Below are positions 24,501 to 39,500 of a DNA stretch of 64,000 nt, in pieces. The stretch's first letter is position 1. The number at the start of each line of letters is the position of its first letter. The position numbers and the translations under genes were made by a program. Below the pieces are notes generated by a model that saw nothing but the letters and a program-made list of their open reading frames with translations, was not told the origin of the DNA and did no database searches. The stretch is from Setophaga petechia (taxonomy: Eukaryota > Chordata > Aves > Passeriformes > Parulidae): NCBI GenBank assembly GCA_024362935.1, contig JANCRA010000012.1, positions 9,920,001 through 9,984,000 on the forward strand, written 5' to 3'.

Positions 24501-27500
24501 ATTTCTAGTGTTCCAGAGCCCAGCTCCCCTGCCCCTGCAAAACTTCTCAGCCACTTCCCACATCCCCAGCTGAAAGTTAAACCCTGGTGTTGACTGATTC
24601 CTACAGCGACTTTGAGAGCTCCCACCTCACATGGGGGCACACTACCACTACTAAAAGTGTCCAGATTAAGTCTTACCTTTGCACAAGGCAGCAGCCCCTG
24701 GATCTGCAGGAAATACAAGGAAATATTCAGAAATACAGCAAAGTACATTTCAACAGCAATTCCCTGGGAGCAAGGCACATAGCTTGCGTTCAGGTAATTA
24801 CAGTATGCAGCTTCTTAGACATCATTTATCATTTTGATGGTTGATTTTATTCATACATTTTCTTGTATGTGCTGGACTTAATTATCCTCACTGGGTAAGA
24901 GAATAGACAAGACAGGAGAAATGTGATTTAGTTAAGACAGCTCCTTTGGTTAAGAGTGCAAAGCAATGACTGGTGCACCACAGGCCATCATTCTGTGATG
25001 ATCATTTGCATTGGTGAGTGGTGCAATGTCTAGCCTGTTGCTCCCTATACTTGCCTTGGTAGCACCTGGATGACATCTGTCCCTTCTGAGGGTCATCACT
25101 CTTAAGACCACTGATGGCAGCCTTGTGGCTCCCAGTACAAACAAGGTTTTATGACTGGAAGTTGAAATATCACCTTCCACACCAGCACCTGCAGGTGAGA
25201 ACCAGTTCTGGCCAGAGATGTTAGCTCCTTCATGGACTGTCCTCTGTCTGCCATTCCTCAGTGCAGAGTGGCCCTATCAGCCATGACCCACACTCCTCTT
25301 GGTGGCAAGGCAAATGTCCTGGCATGTTACTGCAAGCTCACAATTTATTGTAAAGGCTTTCCTTGCTCTCCAGTGAGGGCAGCAATTCTGCAGTAAGATG
25401 TTCTTTTCAGCATGCCAGTAGAAAGGTGAATTGAAATGAAGGCCAAAGAAATGGGCTGGAGATGATGCAAATTAAATGCCTGTAGGCTGGAGAGCAAGAG
25501 AAGAGAGATTTCCAGGAAAGAGAACGGCACTTCTCTAAAAATTATCTATGTGCAGAGCCTTCAGCATTTTCCTTCATGTTCTATTTGCTTTCATACAAAA
25601 GCTATTTTGGGAAATAGACAGAGGCCTTTCCAATTTAGCTGTGGGGAATTCCAGGAAGGTTGTGACCCATAAAATGAAAATCCCCAATCTAGGGGCTCAG
25701 GGAGTATCTCATCCAAACAGAGGGAGAGCATATGATGGCAAAGGCACTGAAGCTAAAGAAATGAAGAGGGAAATACCTGTGTTTATCTGTAATAGAAACA
25801 TGCTCTAGTGTCCAGGTGCATCCTTGAGCAATGTTTTAGTCTTGTTGAACAGCACTGTCTGTGTGATTGAACACTGCTCACTGAGTGAACACAGCATATG
25901 GGCATTAAAAACAACTTACAGGGACTCCACTAACCTGTCTGTTCTGGTTTTTGTAGGGAAGCATTCAGCTCAGTGGGCTTTGGATGATGTGCTCATAGGG
26001 ATGAATGACAGCTCTCAGACTGGCTTCCAGGATAAATTTGATGGAACTGTGGATTTACAAGCCAGCTGGTACAGAATACAAGGAGGTCAAGTAGACATTG
26101 ACTGCCTGTCTATGGATACAGCTCTGATGTTCAGTGAAAACATTGGTATGTGTCATCAAACATTACTACATTTTGTATGGGTCTATTTTATAAATTACAT
26201 AAAGATCAAGTTTTACAAGATGGGAGGTATAGACAAATCCAGATATTTAGTAATCTGTAGGGAAGAGAAGGCTGGGAAAAGGTGAAGATAGGGGTAACAA
26301 ATTTGAATGACGGTATTGAAAACATATGCTGAAGGTACACTTTGTTGTTATCGTTGCATTTGTTGTTATTGTTGCATTTGTTTTTATTGTTGTATTTGTT
26401 GTTTTTCTCTCTTTGCTCAGGAAAACCTCGTTATGCTGAGACTTGGGACTTCCACGTGTCAGCCTCCACATTCCTGCAGTTTGAGCTGAGCATGGGTTGC
26501 AGCAAGCCATACAGCAATTCCCACAGTGTCCACCTGCAGTATTCCCTAAACAATGGGAGGGACTGGCACCTGGTGACAGAGGAGTGTGTCCCCCCAACCA
26601 TCGGCTGTCAGCAGTACACCGAGAGCTCCATCTACACTTCAGAAAGATTCCAAAACTGGAAGAGAGTTACTGTCTACCTCCCACCCTCCACCAAGTGAGC
26701 TCTGCTCTTCTGGCTATTTAGCATGACAAAGATTTTGCTGATCTAATTAGAACAAACATCCTCCAGCTTGGGAATGTTCTGCATGTCTTTTAAATTTTTA
26801 AATGTGTGTTGTCACGCCACCAGAATTTTAAATTTCACTTCAAAATATTTCATCAGCTATAATGTGAAGTGTAGGGACTTAAGGAAGTTACAGCGTTGAT
26901 GAATGAATTCTTAAGTCTTGCCTATAATTTCTGACAGTAAGAACAAGAATGCTAAACTAGCTTTTCTAACATTTATGCAATAAGAAGCAAGAATAAATAC
27001 CCTGATCCATCCTTTCCTACATTAGTGTTTTCTGTTATTGCACATTAAGTTGTCACCCAACATTCAGGCATGTTAGTCACAGCATTCAGCAAGTCAGAAC
27101 AGTGCATGTGCCACCTTCACCCTTTTGACCAGGAGGAGAGTTCTGCTGAGCTTCTCAGGATATCACAGGGCTGTAAATGGATGTGGCAGATGTGCTGGTA
27201 TCCATCTGTCTAAATAAAACCATGCTCTAGTTTAGGAACGACAGGTAATGATGACACTGCTTACCATTGTTCTGAGTAGTTCTATAATTCTTCAGAGCAC
27301 CCTACACATGATCTCTGTACATTTCAGAACCCAGAAAATGCAGTGGTAAAAATGGACACACAGCAAATGAGCTGGGCCTGGAGTTCACATCTTGGGTTTC
27401 CAATTCCACAGCTCACTCCAGAGGCCCACACATCATCTTCCGAAGAATTTTTTTCTCCAAAACGCTTTCCTTATTTGAGGATAACAAGGCAGTCAGCAGT

Positions 27501-30500
27501 GACAGCAGTGTGTATGCATGTGCATATTTGTACATATGTATTTGTACATTCTCATATATATATATATATGAATGTATATAACCATTTTTTTTTTGTCTTT
27601 ATACAACACTTAGTATAAATGAACTTTCATAACTTCTTACTTTACTTATGCAATTTTATTGTTTCCATTCTGCTAGCAGCACATGGAGCTGTCAAATGCT
27701 AATGGAACTGCTAATTTCTGCTCAACCACTTTATTGATCAGCAAGTGTCTCAGCAATGTTCTTTCTTGATAATCACTTTGGGCACCTTTCTTTAATTTTG
27801 GTATTAATTTTAATTCTGGAATTTCGTCTAAAAGACTAACCTGAGAAATTCAAACTTCCAGTTTCCACTAGAATATTAATCTTTTCAAAATAAGTGGGCC
27901 ATGCTTATTAATCTGCATTTCTTCAGAAGTCTGTGGGATTTTCTTTAGTGGACCTTTGTGGATCGAGATTTTGAATCCTGAAATAGATTTCCTTTGTTTT
28001 TAACAGCTCTCCCAGGACACGGTTCAGATGGATTCAGTACAACTATGCCTCTGGAGTAGATTCTTGGGCCATTGATAATGTGGTCCTGGCTACAGGATGC
28101 CCCTGGATGTGCTCAGGGCACGGCATCTGTGATTCAGGCCATTGCATGTGAGTAGGAAACTGCTTAAGCTGCTTCATGGAAAGGATCTGTTTTATCCAGG
28201 CCAGATGGATAATACCTTTTCTTCCCAATGTGTTGCTAGGTGTGACAGAGGGTTTGGAGGTCCTTACTGTGTCCCTGTCCTTCCTCTGCCATCTGTCCTG
28301 AAGGATGATTTCAATGGTAACTTGCATCCAGACCTTTGGCCTGAAGTCTACGGTGCTGAGAGGGGAAACCTGAACGGTGACACCATCAAGTCTGGAACAG
28401 CTCTCATTTTCAAAGGGGTCAGAGATTACTTACATTGAAAAAAGTATTAATGAAAACCAATAGAATCAAAAACAGAAAGTAAATTTTCTCTTGTTAGCCC
28501 CATATGTCTATATAGAAGTCTTTTAGCTAGAATTTGACGTTTTCATTTTTCTTGTGTTTTCCTACCCTAAACATGCACCACGTTTTCCACAGTTGTTTTT
28601 TTATGAACAAATGGGTTTCATCTCTTGGTTGTGTATTATTTTGTTTGTGGTATAAACTTCTCCTTGACCACCAGAGGAAAATAATGAAATTCTACACTGA
28701 GATTCTTGAGGTGAACTATTTGGAAATGTGGCATACATTACGATCATCTTGAAGTTTCCTGATTGGCTCTTTAGTGTTTTGAATAATACAAATTAGTCAG
28801 GGCTGTGTAATCAGTGTTTATGTAGTTTGCCTGTATTGTACTCAGTTCTATCATTTTGATGTCTTCTAGTTCTTTAAGGTTTATTTTTGTTGACTGCAGA
28901 TTTCAAAAGGCCAGGAAATATATTTTCTGAATTTTTCTGTTCTTAACAAAATGAATAATATACTTTTGTTCACAAGCACACAAATTCTCAGCTCACACAA
29001 GTCTTCATTTGACACTGTGAACTCAGGTGCCCCCCAAAAAGAGAAGTTAAGTAATGTTTGGTGTACCAATTAGTTCTTTGAAGTATTTATTTGCAAAATC
29101 TTGACTCCAGGTCAACCTCTTTAGATTATTTCAATCCCAAATCACAAGATGTGAGTTGTCTAAAATTTGCATTGCTTGTTCCTGCAGATTGTTCCCCTGG
29201 GGGAATGGGTTTGAGAAAGAGGGAAGCCATCTCTGAGAGATGGTTTTTTCCAGAACAGGGACTGGCTCTGGCCCCAGGATCCACACAACAGCGAGCTCAC
29301 CAGTCAAACTGGACAGGGACTCCGGATCCCTATGAGGTTTCCTGTGTGCTCCCTTTCCTTACAGGTTGCCCCAGAAGAGGATATTTGTACAAAATATGTT
29401 TTGAGATATAGAAAATAACTCCAAGAGAGGACTGTCCCTGCCTGGAAATTAGGGTGCCTGGCAAATGTACAGTTTGCAAAAAAAATGAGTGCAGTAGCTT
29501 GGACTCAATGTCTGAGCCAGTGCTGGCAGATCCAATCCCACCCCAGGGGTTCAGGGCACAAACTGACTGAGCTGTAACTGTGCCTGTACCTGCCCATGTA
29601 GTTGTGCCTCTGTCATACCTTGGCTCACTTTGCCAAGGCTGTCACTGTCCCCATTTTCTGCCTGGGAAAAGGTGTGGAACAGAGAACTTCCCCTCTTGCT
29701 GCCACCAGCAGGCAGAAGCAGACAACAGCCAAGCAGCAATAAGCTGCAGAACACACTCAATAATGAGAACTGACATTGTGTATTCTGTATTTGCAGGAAG
29801 GACTGAGAATGCTTGTGTCAAGAGATCTAGACTGCACTAATACAGTGTACATCCAGTTTTCATTTAAATTTATTGCCAAAGGTAAGACCATCATTGATTT
29901 ACTATCACGTCTCCAGCTTTATTAGTACATAGTAGCAACCCAGAAAAGAATACAGATTGTTATTTTCAACTTCAGTGTATGGTAGGGATCAACAGTTTAT
30001 GGTAGATTATATGAGAGCTTGTTTGAAATTTTGCATCACCCCTGCCTTGCTCTCAGCCTACGTGGCTGTCTGTGCAGTTCCAAAGGAAAAAGTGGACTGT
30101 AGTATCACCAAAAATAGCACAGCTGGTAAAGTCTTTGGGCAGGAAAGAAACAAAAGGGCTCAAGGTTTTGTAGAGATTTCCCATTATGTTGGGGAAAAAT
30201 TATTTGTCCAATTTTTTTATGTAATAAATTTGTGCCTACAGTAAATTACTTAAGGGACTAATAGTCAACTACAGTGTTTTCCATTTACTAGCTTCAGTCC
30301 ACTGCATTAAAAACTCTTACCATTCGACTGCCTAGCAGGTATCTTAGAGACAACTGAAAGTCCATAATTCTATTTAATTGATATGAAGAATAGTCAGACT
30401 TTGCAAGACAAGTTTTACACGTTGTTGTAAATAACCTGTGACAGTTCCTCCAGTACAAGGACTTTTAAGCCAATTATTCAGTCTTACCCTGCTCCAAGGC

Positions 30501-33500
30501 CTTGCCATCCTTGGCTTTAAAAAATAATTATATCCAAGTCTGGAGTGACATGATGGAGAACCACTAAACTGCTTGAAGGTTTGAGCCACTCCCATGCAAT
30601 TTCAGAAGTTTTCCCCAAATTTTTTGTTAGAATTGGCACTTCCAGGCTGAACTCTGAATGTTGAAAAACTCCTCTCACTCTGGTGTAAGGAAGATGTCCA
30701 TAGTTTCTGTGGTAAGCTCAGTGCTCTGGGACTGGACCCTAACTGACTCAACATTTACCAACAGCCTGAAAATAGTTTGGAATCCTCTCTTTCTTCCTAA
30801 ATAAGTGTCTTAGTCAAATCTGTGTATGGATGAATGAAAATATAGCTCTTTGTGAATTATTATTGATTTTCTTTAATGGGTATTTAATCATATATATTGG
30901 GCTATTTATTACTGGGTTTAGTACTTTATCAAAAAGAGAGAAAATTGTATCAGCCAAAAACATAACATCCCCCAAAATGATAACATGCCAAATATTCCGT
31001 GTTTATAAACGAAGTCTTTGTGAAGACTTCTTTTACAAAATTGTGCCTTGGTAATATTGCTTCATATGATCATTGAAAAAAATATTTTAAAATAAAGTGA
31101 GTAAAAATATTGTTCCGAAGGCAGGAGTAGCCAAAGCTTCAAGCCTGGATTTTGACCCTTGACCCACAAGGAATAAGACCATGAAACCCCAGGAGAAATT
31201 GCTCCTTATTGAATCTGTATTGCTTGTTAGCACTACTGCTGGATCCAGGACTCAGTCCCAACAAACCCCCTAATGTTGAATACAAGTTGGTATAGCTGGG
31301 CATGTCTCTCAGCTGTGAGTGTTAAAAGCAGTGTGTTGTTTACTGTTCATTGCCACAGATAAGCTGAAATCAGCTCCTGGCTGCAAACAGCTCCTCCCTG
31401 CTCTGCTCCACAGCAGTTGAATACTTAGCACTGGAGCAGAGGGGAGCAGGAGCATCTGCACCAGGCACTTGGTTTCAGCAAATGTGGTTCATTTAACATG
31501 GGAAACATGGGAAAAGCTTGCACAGTAACACACAGTGAGTCAGGGATGAAGAAGCTGTCCCTTATCCTTTCCTTCGGCTGGTTCCTGACTGAGTTTTTGG
31601 GGACGTGCCATCACTGTGCCACATCAAGAAGGGAGCAGAGAGTGTAAATTTGTTTGAGTGAGACCTCAGTTCAGAGATGCCATCCCTTGGACACTGGTAT
31701 TCCTGGACAGCAAGTTAGGCACAGGCCAAATACAGGCTGGGGGCTGAGCTTGTGTATGGCAACCAGCATCAAAAATGAGTGCTGGGCTCTAATTAGCATG
31801 TGTTAATAACTAGGGATGTAAAGAGCTTTTGTTTTTTACTCTTTAAAGCTCTAAGTAAAAAAATAGGAGGAGCTGGTAGTTAGAAAATGTAAATTTTACT
31901 GTCAGTTCTGCTGACTTTTAGGCCCAGTTTAAAGCACACAATATTGCTTTGTTGTTGTTAAAAAATGCTAATTAATATCCTCGGCGCTCTCCATCAATTA
32001 TGTTATTTCTGGGCATAAATATCCTCATCCCAGGGTCTGCAGTGAGAGCCATAGACTCATAAATTTATGAGGATAGGGAGTGAGTCTTTATCTTGGGTGC
32101 TACAGATGGTGGTGATAATGTCTTGTAGCTGGACAAAACAAGCAAATAAATACTGTATTACTGGAATATGTTTGTAGTAGGAGGAGCTGGTGTGTTCTAA
32201 TCTCAAAAAGTATAACAGTGAGATAATTTCTTATCTAATGATTAACTATGATTGTATGTATAATGAACAGTAGTGTAAATTTAGGCCCTATTTCATTTGC
32301 ATTTTGCAGACAAACAAGCAAGGGAAAGCACAGAAGGTCATATGTGTACAATATGTATGTAACATCTCAATAGCTTAACTGTTGTTAAAGGAACCCATAC
32401 TTTGTAGTGGGTGTCACTGCAAGATAATTTCATTTATGCTCACTTGAACTTACTGGATTTCAATGAACATAAATCCATGTCATTTATGCTCCAGGCACCC
32501 CTGAGAGATCTCATTCCATCCTGCTGCAATATTCTGTCAATGGTGGCATCACTTGGCACCTGATAGACGAGTTTTACTTCACCCAGACTACAGATGTGCT
32601 CTTTATCAACGTCCCTCTGCCCTACGCAGCCCAAAGCAACGCAACGCGCTTCAGGCTCTGGCAGCCCTACAACAATGGTGAGGAAAAGACACACCCCTGA
32701 GAGGCCGGGTCCCTGTTTGCACAGCTCAGCCTCTCTAAGAGAGGGCATTTCTTGAACTGAGCAGTTAGAGAGACTCTTAAATCATGGGGGGGTTTGTGTT
32801 TGAACTCCTGCAATTAAAATTACTGCAGGATTATGTTTACTGTTCTTAAAAAGTGGTTGAATGCTTTAAAGTGAAGTACCTTCACCTGATATCCCTGGAC
32901 TGTGTGCAGAAAAGCATCAGCTTTGGCCCTGGAGGGAGTGGGAGATCAAGAAACAGCAATAAAGTTAACTTCACTCAGGTTCCTCTCATTATTTTTAATG
33001 GGCATGATTCTCACTCACACTGAGGCCCCATTAGGATGCTCCAATTATACAATAGTGTCCCAAGTGTAAGTGGGAACTGGGCCTACCTTACTCAGAATTA
33101 ACTAGGCATTAAAAACCCATTTAGAAAGAGTATGTAGTGAGCAGTTAATCTTTTGATTAAATTGTAAAGGACTGGAAAACCACAAGAGGAACACAGCTCC
33201 TTCCTCCTGATTACAGGAGATGTGCCAGCTGAAGGAAGCTCTTCTCTGCTCTCTGTTGCTCTGAGCTCAGTTTCAAGCAGAAACTGACATTAACAGCTCT
33301 AAAGAATTCTAGCAATCATTTAGACATGGTGATTCAGCAACAATTTATTCCATGTAGGCAAATTCCTAGCAATGCCTAACAAAAAAAAGCAAATTCAAAT
33401 CTGGTCCTGACAATCCTGTTTCAGTTCATTCTTCTGACGTGTCCTGCCTAAAACAGTTATCTAAACTTTCCTCTGATGAACTCAAACACTTTTAGATAAA

Positions 33501-36500
33501 TGAAAAAACACTACCCGGAAGATCTGTCAATTTAATCCTTCCTCTTCAGTTTGAGAATACCAATTTTCTGACATATATGAATACATAATCCATTGGAGAG
33601 GAGTTTCAGAGTTTCCTTCCCTATGGAAGAGCTCCTCCCAGGCAGAAACAAGCTGCTGAGTGCAAGGATGTAGAATGAAATTCCATTTTCAGGCTGCTTT
33701 GACTGTGTAGCAACTACTCATTTAGATGATTCTTAATTGAAGAAGACAATGACAGAATTTCAAAGTAAATAGGATTTAAATAGAAGATAATTGTTCAACA
33801 CCCATTGCTTTTCACTCTTTGTTTTGCTGTGACTTCTATAAATTTTAGGGAATAAAAGTTAGTTCCATAAGGTCAAGCTGGAAAGCAGTATGGAAACTAT
33901 TTTCATGTAAAGTGAAAATAGTGATCCCACTCTTTTAGCACCCTCCTCTTCACATAATCCATAAATATTGGCTGCTGTTCTGCTGTCTAATAATATTAGT
34001 ATTAGGACTTAATAGGAATATTTCCATTTTCTTTGTAGGCAAAAAAGAAGAAATCTGGATTATTGATGACTTCATTATTGATGGAAATAACCTGAAGAAT
34101 CCCATTATCCTTTTGGATACCTTTGACTTCGGCCCTAAAGAGGACAACTGGTTTTTCTATCCTGGTGGAAACATTGGGCTTTATTGCCCATATTCATCTA
34201 AAAGAGCTCCGTAAGATTCCCTCAGCGATTCAAGAGAAAGAAGTGACTTTGTAAAGTGAGTCTAAAGCACTCCTCTCCTTGATTTTCAGGGAAGAAGATT
34301 CAGCTATGGTGTTTGTTTCAAATGAAGTTGGAGAGCACTCCATTACCACAAGGGACCTGAGTGTCAATGAAAATACTATCATCCAATTTGAGGTACTTGT
34401 CCTCAGAAAGTTATTTTGCCTTTTGCTTCATGTTCTTCTATATTCTGCCCTGGTGAATTTGCCCAGCTGTTCTGATTGCCAAATAGAGAAACCTGTCCAA
34501 TTTCCCCTCTAATTGATTTGACATTATCTTCCCTCATGTGAATGTATCATGATGCTTTTAATACACAGATAAAGGAAATTTCTGCCTCAAAGTCTTCTAC
34601 TTTCTTGCCTAAATTACTACTTTGTCCATGCCTATATACTTGCACTGATAGCATTAAAGTACATGTCCTATACATTGGAGAGTCACTACTGCAGGCAAGA
34701 GGATGAGCAAAATATAGTGAGAGTAGAAATTGCCACTTCACAGCCTGCTCCAGGTAAGAGTGCAGCACTTCTACATGCTCACCAGTGGAGAGCTACAACT
34801 TCGTCTGTGACAGTAAAAAATAATTTTTACTACCTTGCTGGTTTAACTGCACTGTTGTACTCTCTCAAAGACAAGCTTCTGCTTTCCTTTTCCTTCTGCT
34901 CACATCATAGCTGCTCTAGATGAAGCTGGTTTTTGCATACTGTGGCCTGAAGTCATCCCATCTTTTTTAAAGAAAGTTCATTAATAGGGAGCATACTTTT
35001 GTGTTTCATACTCTTGGTGGAAACAGGCACCCCAGTGACAACACAGAGTCTAAACTAAAGTGTGTTTCTGACTTATCCTAGAATCTAAACTGTGCATTGC
35101 CTGGGGCAGCTATTGATAGGAGTAACCAGTTAGTATTTATAAGTTTAGAGAGGTCATTATATTGTCATTAAGAAACTGGAAAATAATCTGGCACATAAAT
35201 TGCCGTGCCACAGTTACCAGGCTGCTTTTAACAACAATGTGGCATGTTGTTGCATTAATATGAGCTACATAATAATCAGCAAATGATAGGAGTTTATAAA
35301 AATTACTAAAATGATACTAAAGGTTTTCCAAGAAAATTAGGTTTAGCTGTGTACTCATGCACTCTTCAATTTGTCATGCAACTAATTCATAAATTATTGA
35401 ATGCAAACCATTTCCTCTTTTAAAATATAGATTACAGCCTGTAGGACAAAAATGTTTGAGGTGACTTTAAGACATTCATAAGCCTTGATAGCATTCACTC
35501 ATAAAATCTACATGTTTACTTCCATATGTGGTAAGAACATCATTTTCAGCTCACGTTTTTGAGAACATTAGTGTAAATGAAGGAGTTATGCATAATGCAG
35601 TAGTTTCTCTCTGTGTCTCAAGAGTCAAAACCTATATTGGGTCAAGCATCTCTCCAAGCTTCCAGATGAGTAGACAACCCTTCTAGCCAAATGTAGGTTG
35701 ATGGGACTCATGTGCACTGAAGAGTGATGAAGGAAATTCAGTGTAGGATACACTTTCAACATTCATGCACAGTTCTAAGCATTACTGTGTTTTAAAAACA
35801 AATAGATTTTCTTAACAGAACAGCATGCTACAAAGACACTTTTTTTTGCTAAAAAGATATATAAAAATATTAAAATACCAGTGTAACAGGAAAACAAACT
35901 AACTTGCACTGATTGTCTCAGATGCTGTATTAAACAGTCTGTAGTTTTTTAGTAGTAGAACTGGTTTTCATGTTCTGCCTTTTCTACTCTTCTTTATATC
36001 AGGAATCTTGTGAGCACACCCTGAGAAGTCTGACACTGCCAAACTAAGACATTGAATCTAAATCCAGTCCAGCTATGATGCTCTAGGGCTTTGCCATTAT
36101 ACATGAACAAATAGGTAGTGAGTATGAAAGCTGAATATATTAAGGTGATAAGCTTTTTTTTTTCCAATATGTAACATAAAAGAGGATCATAGTGCAGCTC
36201 AGCAATTAACAAAAAGTTAATGCTTCACTTTTTGTTTTAATATTTCTGCTTTTAATAATTCACATTTTCTTGATTCTGTGCTTACTTCAGTACCTGCCAG
36301 AGGACTGCAAGAGCTGGTGCATTTGCTCCAGCAATGTTAGCAGCTCTCCTTTTTAACTTTGATTTTCTCTAGGTAGAAGTTATTGGGGAATTCCTTATCA
36401 CATTCATTTTATCATAACCCATGGTGTGATATACTCCTGGACAGAAGAGCAATGTGCAAGAGTTCCTGTTCATGTGCATGTCCTGAGCACATCATTCCTG

Positions 36501-39500
36501 TTGTTAAGTGGGTTCCCAAATCTCCATTTTCCTGGACTAAACAAGTACCACACCCAATGGGGGAGGCTGAAGAATGATTGGGAGTGCCACAGTCTGCCCT
36601 GTGTCACCTTCTGTGTTTGACCCCCAGATCAATGTTGGCTGCACCACTGACAGCTCCTCTGCTGACCCAGTGAAGTTGGAGTTCTCACGAGACCTGGGGG
36701 CCACCTGGCACCTGCTGCTGCCCCTGTGCTACAGCAGCAGCAGCCACCTCAGCTCCCTCTGCTCCACCGAGCACCACCCCAGCAGCACTTACTATGCAGG
36801 CACTACCCAGGGCTGGAGGAGGGAGGTCATTCACTTTGGAAAGCTGCACCTCTGTGGGTAAGTGTCCAGCTCCTGTTCCTGCCCAAGCTGCTCGTTGCTT
36901 TGCTTTTATTTCTGTTTTTCACCCAGCACAAGGGTGATGCATAAGAACTGCAGCACTAGAGCAGATCAAATGACCAATTTTTCTCTGCTTTTTGCCCAGA
37001 ATGTTATCTGGTGTTCAGGTGATTCCCCAAATCATCTTGTGCCTCATGCTGATGTAGAATAACTACAGGCAACTTCCTATTACCTATATATTTAATTAGT
37101 GATAAATTAATAGAAGGGAGTTGCTTGTTGAAATAAACACAAAACAGACTGTTCTTAGTGTGCTCTGAGTGTTCTTTGCAGAACTGCATTAGCCATTTCA
37201 ATTCACTGATGATATTCTTGCATGAAATTTGAGCTTCATAAGAAAAATCAGTAAAATGTGAGCTAGTATAAGCTTGATTCCAATTCAGTATAAAGAAATG
37301 GTCTGATCTAAATAATGTCTCAGTCAATCAGGCTGGATGATAACACAGCATAGAAAAACAATATGTGCTAGCAGGCACAGTAATATGTAACTTTTCAAAG
37401 TAAAACCACTACTGTTTACTTTTTCAGGAATAGCTGTCATCTAGCATCAACTCACTTTATGTAAAAGCTCACACCATTAATGATTAAACTGTAGCATGTA
37501 TGAATGAGAATGAGCTATGCAACTATGAGACTTTATGAGTCTGTGCAGCTATGAGACTGAGTATTTATGAAACTACTGCAGTCAATGGGTCCTCCACTAA
37601 ATAAATGACCCCATATGTGCTCTGAAAGTATGAAAAGGCCTATATAAGGAATAAGAATCAAGTTTGGAAAGACTGATTGTTTAATAATTTAAGGAAATGT
37701 TTAAATTTTAAAATTGAGTTTTCTGGTTTATGACAGTTAACATTTCAAGCATGCAATAGGTAACCATCTCTTTTAGCAGCTCACTTGTACTTCCTGGTTT
37801 TGTGCAAAAGAATTATTTTACCCTTTAGCCAACCATCAAGGCATCCCTTCAAATAAAAATTTTGACTGTGCAGACTCCTAACTCATTTAAACCTTCCAGG
37901 ATTTTGATTTAGTCCCCTGTTCCTGAGTACTTCTATCCTGTTTTTCCTTCCTATTCCTTCCCCAACACACCAGGCCAGGAGCCCATGGCTGACAGCCAGC
38001 CAAGCCCAGCAGTGCAGAGTAGTTTACATGCAGTGCATTAAATCACTTGGCCAGAGGGCTGAAGGGGGATTTCTCCACCAGAATCTACTGGAATAACAAG
38101 AAAAAAATCCAAACCTTTCTCATTGTGTAATTCTAAAAAATCCCCTGGCCTTTTCATCCCCCAAGTGCCAAGTGGTTATATTTTAACTGAGGATGAAGAC
38201 ATTTTAAGTTATTTCCACTACATATGTAATTTTAGAAATGAATATATGTTCTCAGCAGACAGCTGTAAGTAATAATTAGTATTCCAGGTATGTGCTGAAG
38301 GAAACGTCCAGGGTCTGTTGAGCCAGAGAAGAAACCCCAAATAAGCAATGGTTCGCTCTCTGCTCCAGACACAAGTCATGGTCCACCCTCACCAGGAGTG
38401 ACCCAGAGAGGAGGAGCTGGCTTGTCTCAGGAAAAAAATCCAGCCTGTGGAGTAGAGGTCTACTCTCAAGAGGAGCTTACAACACCTCCAGCCTCACACT
38501 TGTGTCCCTCCCCTCAGGACGGGAATGATCAAAATCGATGATTTTGACTTCCAGCAGAACTCTGGTTCTTGGGCATCTTTCTTGTGACACTTATTAATGT
38601 CCCAACCCATCAATTATTGGTTCTTACCTAAATCCCCTCTCAAAAATTTCTTTTCAGAAAATCAAGGAAAAAAATTTATCAGCTACAATTACCTATGGAA
38701 TTGATTTGCCTGCTGAATTTAGATATCTTTAACAAGACACATTAAACACGCAAGGCAATTAAGTGCTTCTCCCTTCTCAATCTTCTGGTTTCCTTCCTCC
38801 CTTAAAACGTTTTCTCAACTGGGAATAAAATTAGTCTCTCAAGTATTTTCCTCATCTCAATTTGTTTTCCCTTCTTCCCCAGTTGGTTCCTTTTTATATG
38901 CAGCATTGATGCAAGTAGCACTTAGGAGATGAATTAAAAATGACAGGACAGCACCCAAAGGAGAATATAGTTTAAATTAACAACTTGCAATATCAGCCTC
39001 GTTTAAAACTAAGCTGCCCGAAAGCAAGCTGAATACCTGGTGACATGACAGATCATGTTTTCTTTCAGGGTAATTGAGGGTGAGATCCTCCCACTCCACC
39101 TCTACAGGTGGTCTCCTTGGGGGCACAATGGAAGCATGAATTAGAATTTCACTCTCCAGGAGAGGGTGAAAGTGGCCAGGTCTGACCCACACACTGTACA
39201 CCAAAGCAGAAGGGAATCCACCAGACCACGGCCATTCATCTTCCCCATGAATGATGGAGTTAAGAGTAGCTGGATTTTAAATTTTGAAAATCATGCCTGT
39301 CATTCAGTTTTGAGATTACAGCTAATGAATAGTGTTATTTTTATTTCTGTCAGTACTTGGGTTGAACGTCAACATAAAGATGCATGAGGTACTGAAGGAA
39401 CTAGATCTAGCAGTCAGTTTCTAGAATTAACCTATTTATCAAGCCAGTTCCGACAGAAAGAATAATATATATGTGAATATAATGGTTATATATACATATA

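Noticed and set aside
38525..38555. Palindrome tcaaaatcgatgattttga in intron 19
   Set aside because: Arms of only 8 bp, which is expected by chance in AT-rich sequence of this length.
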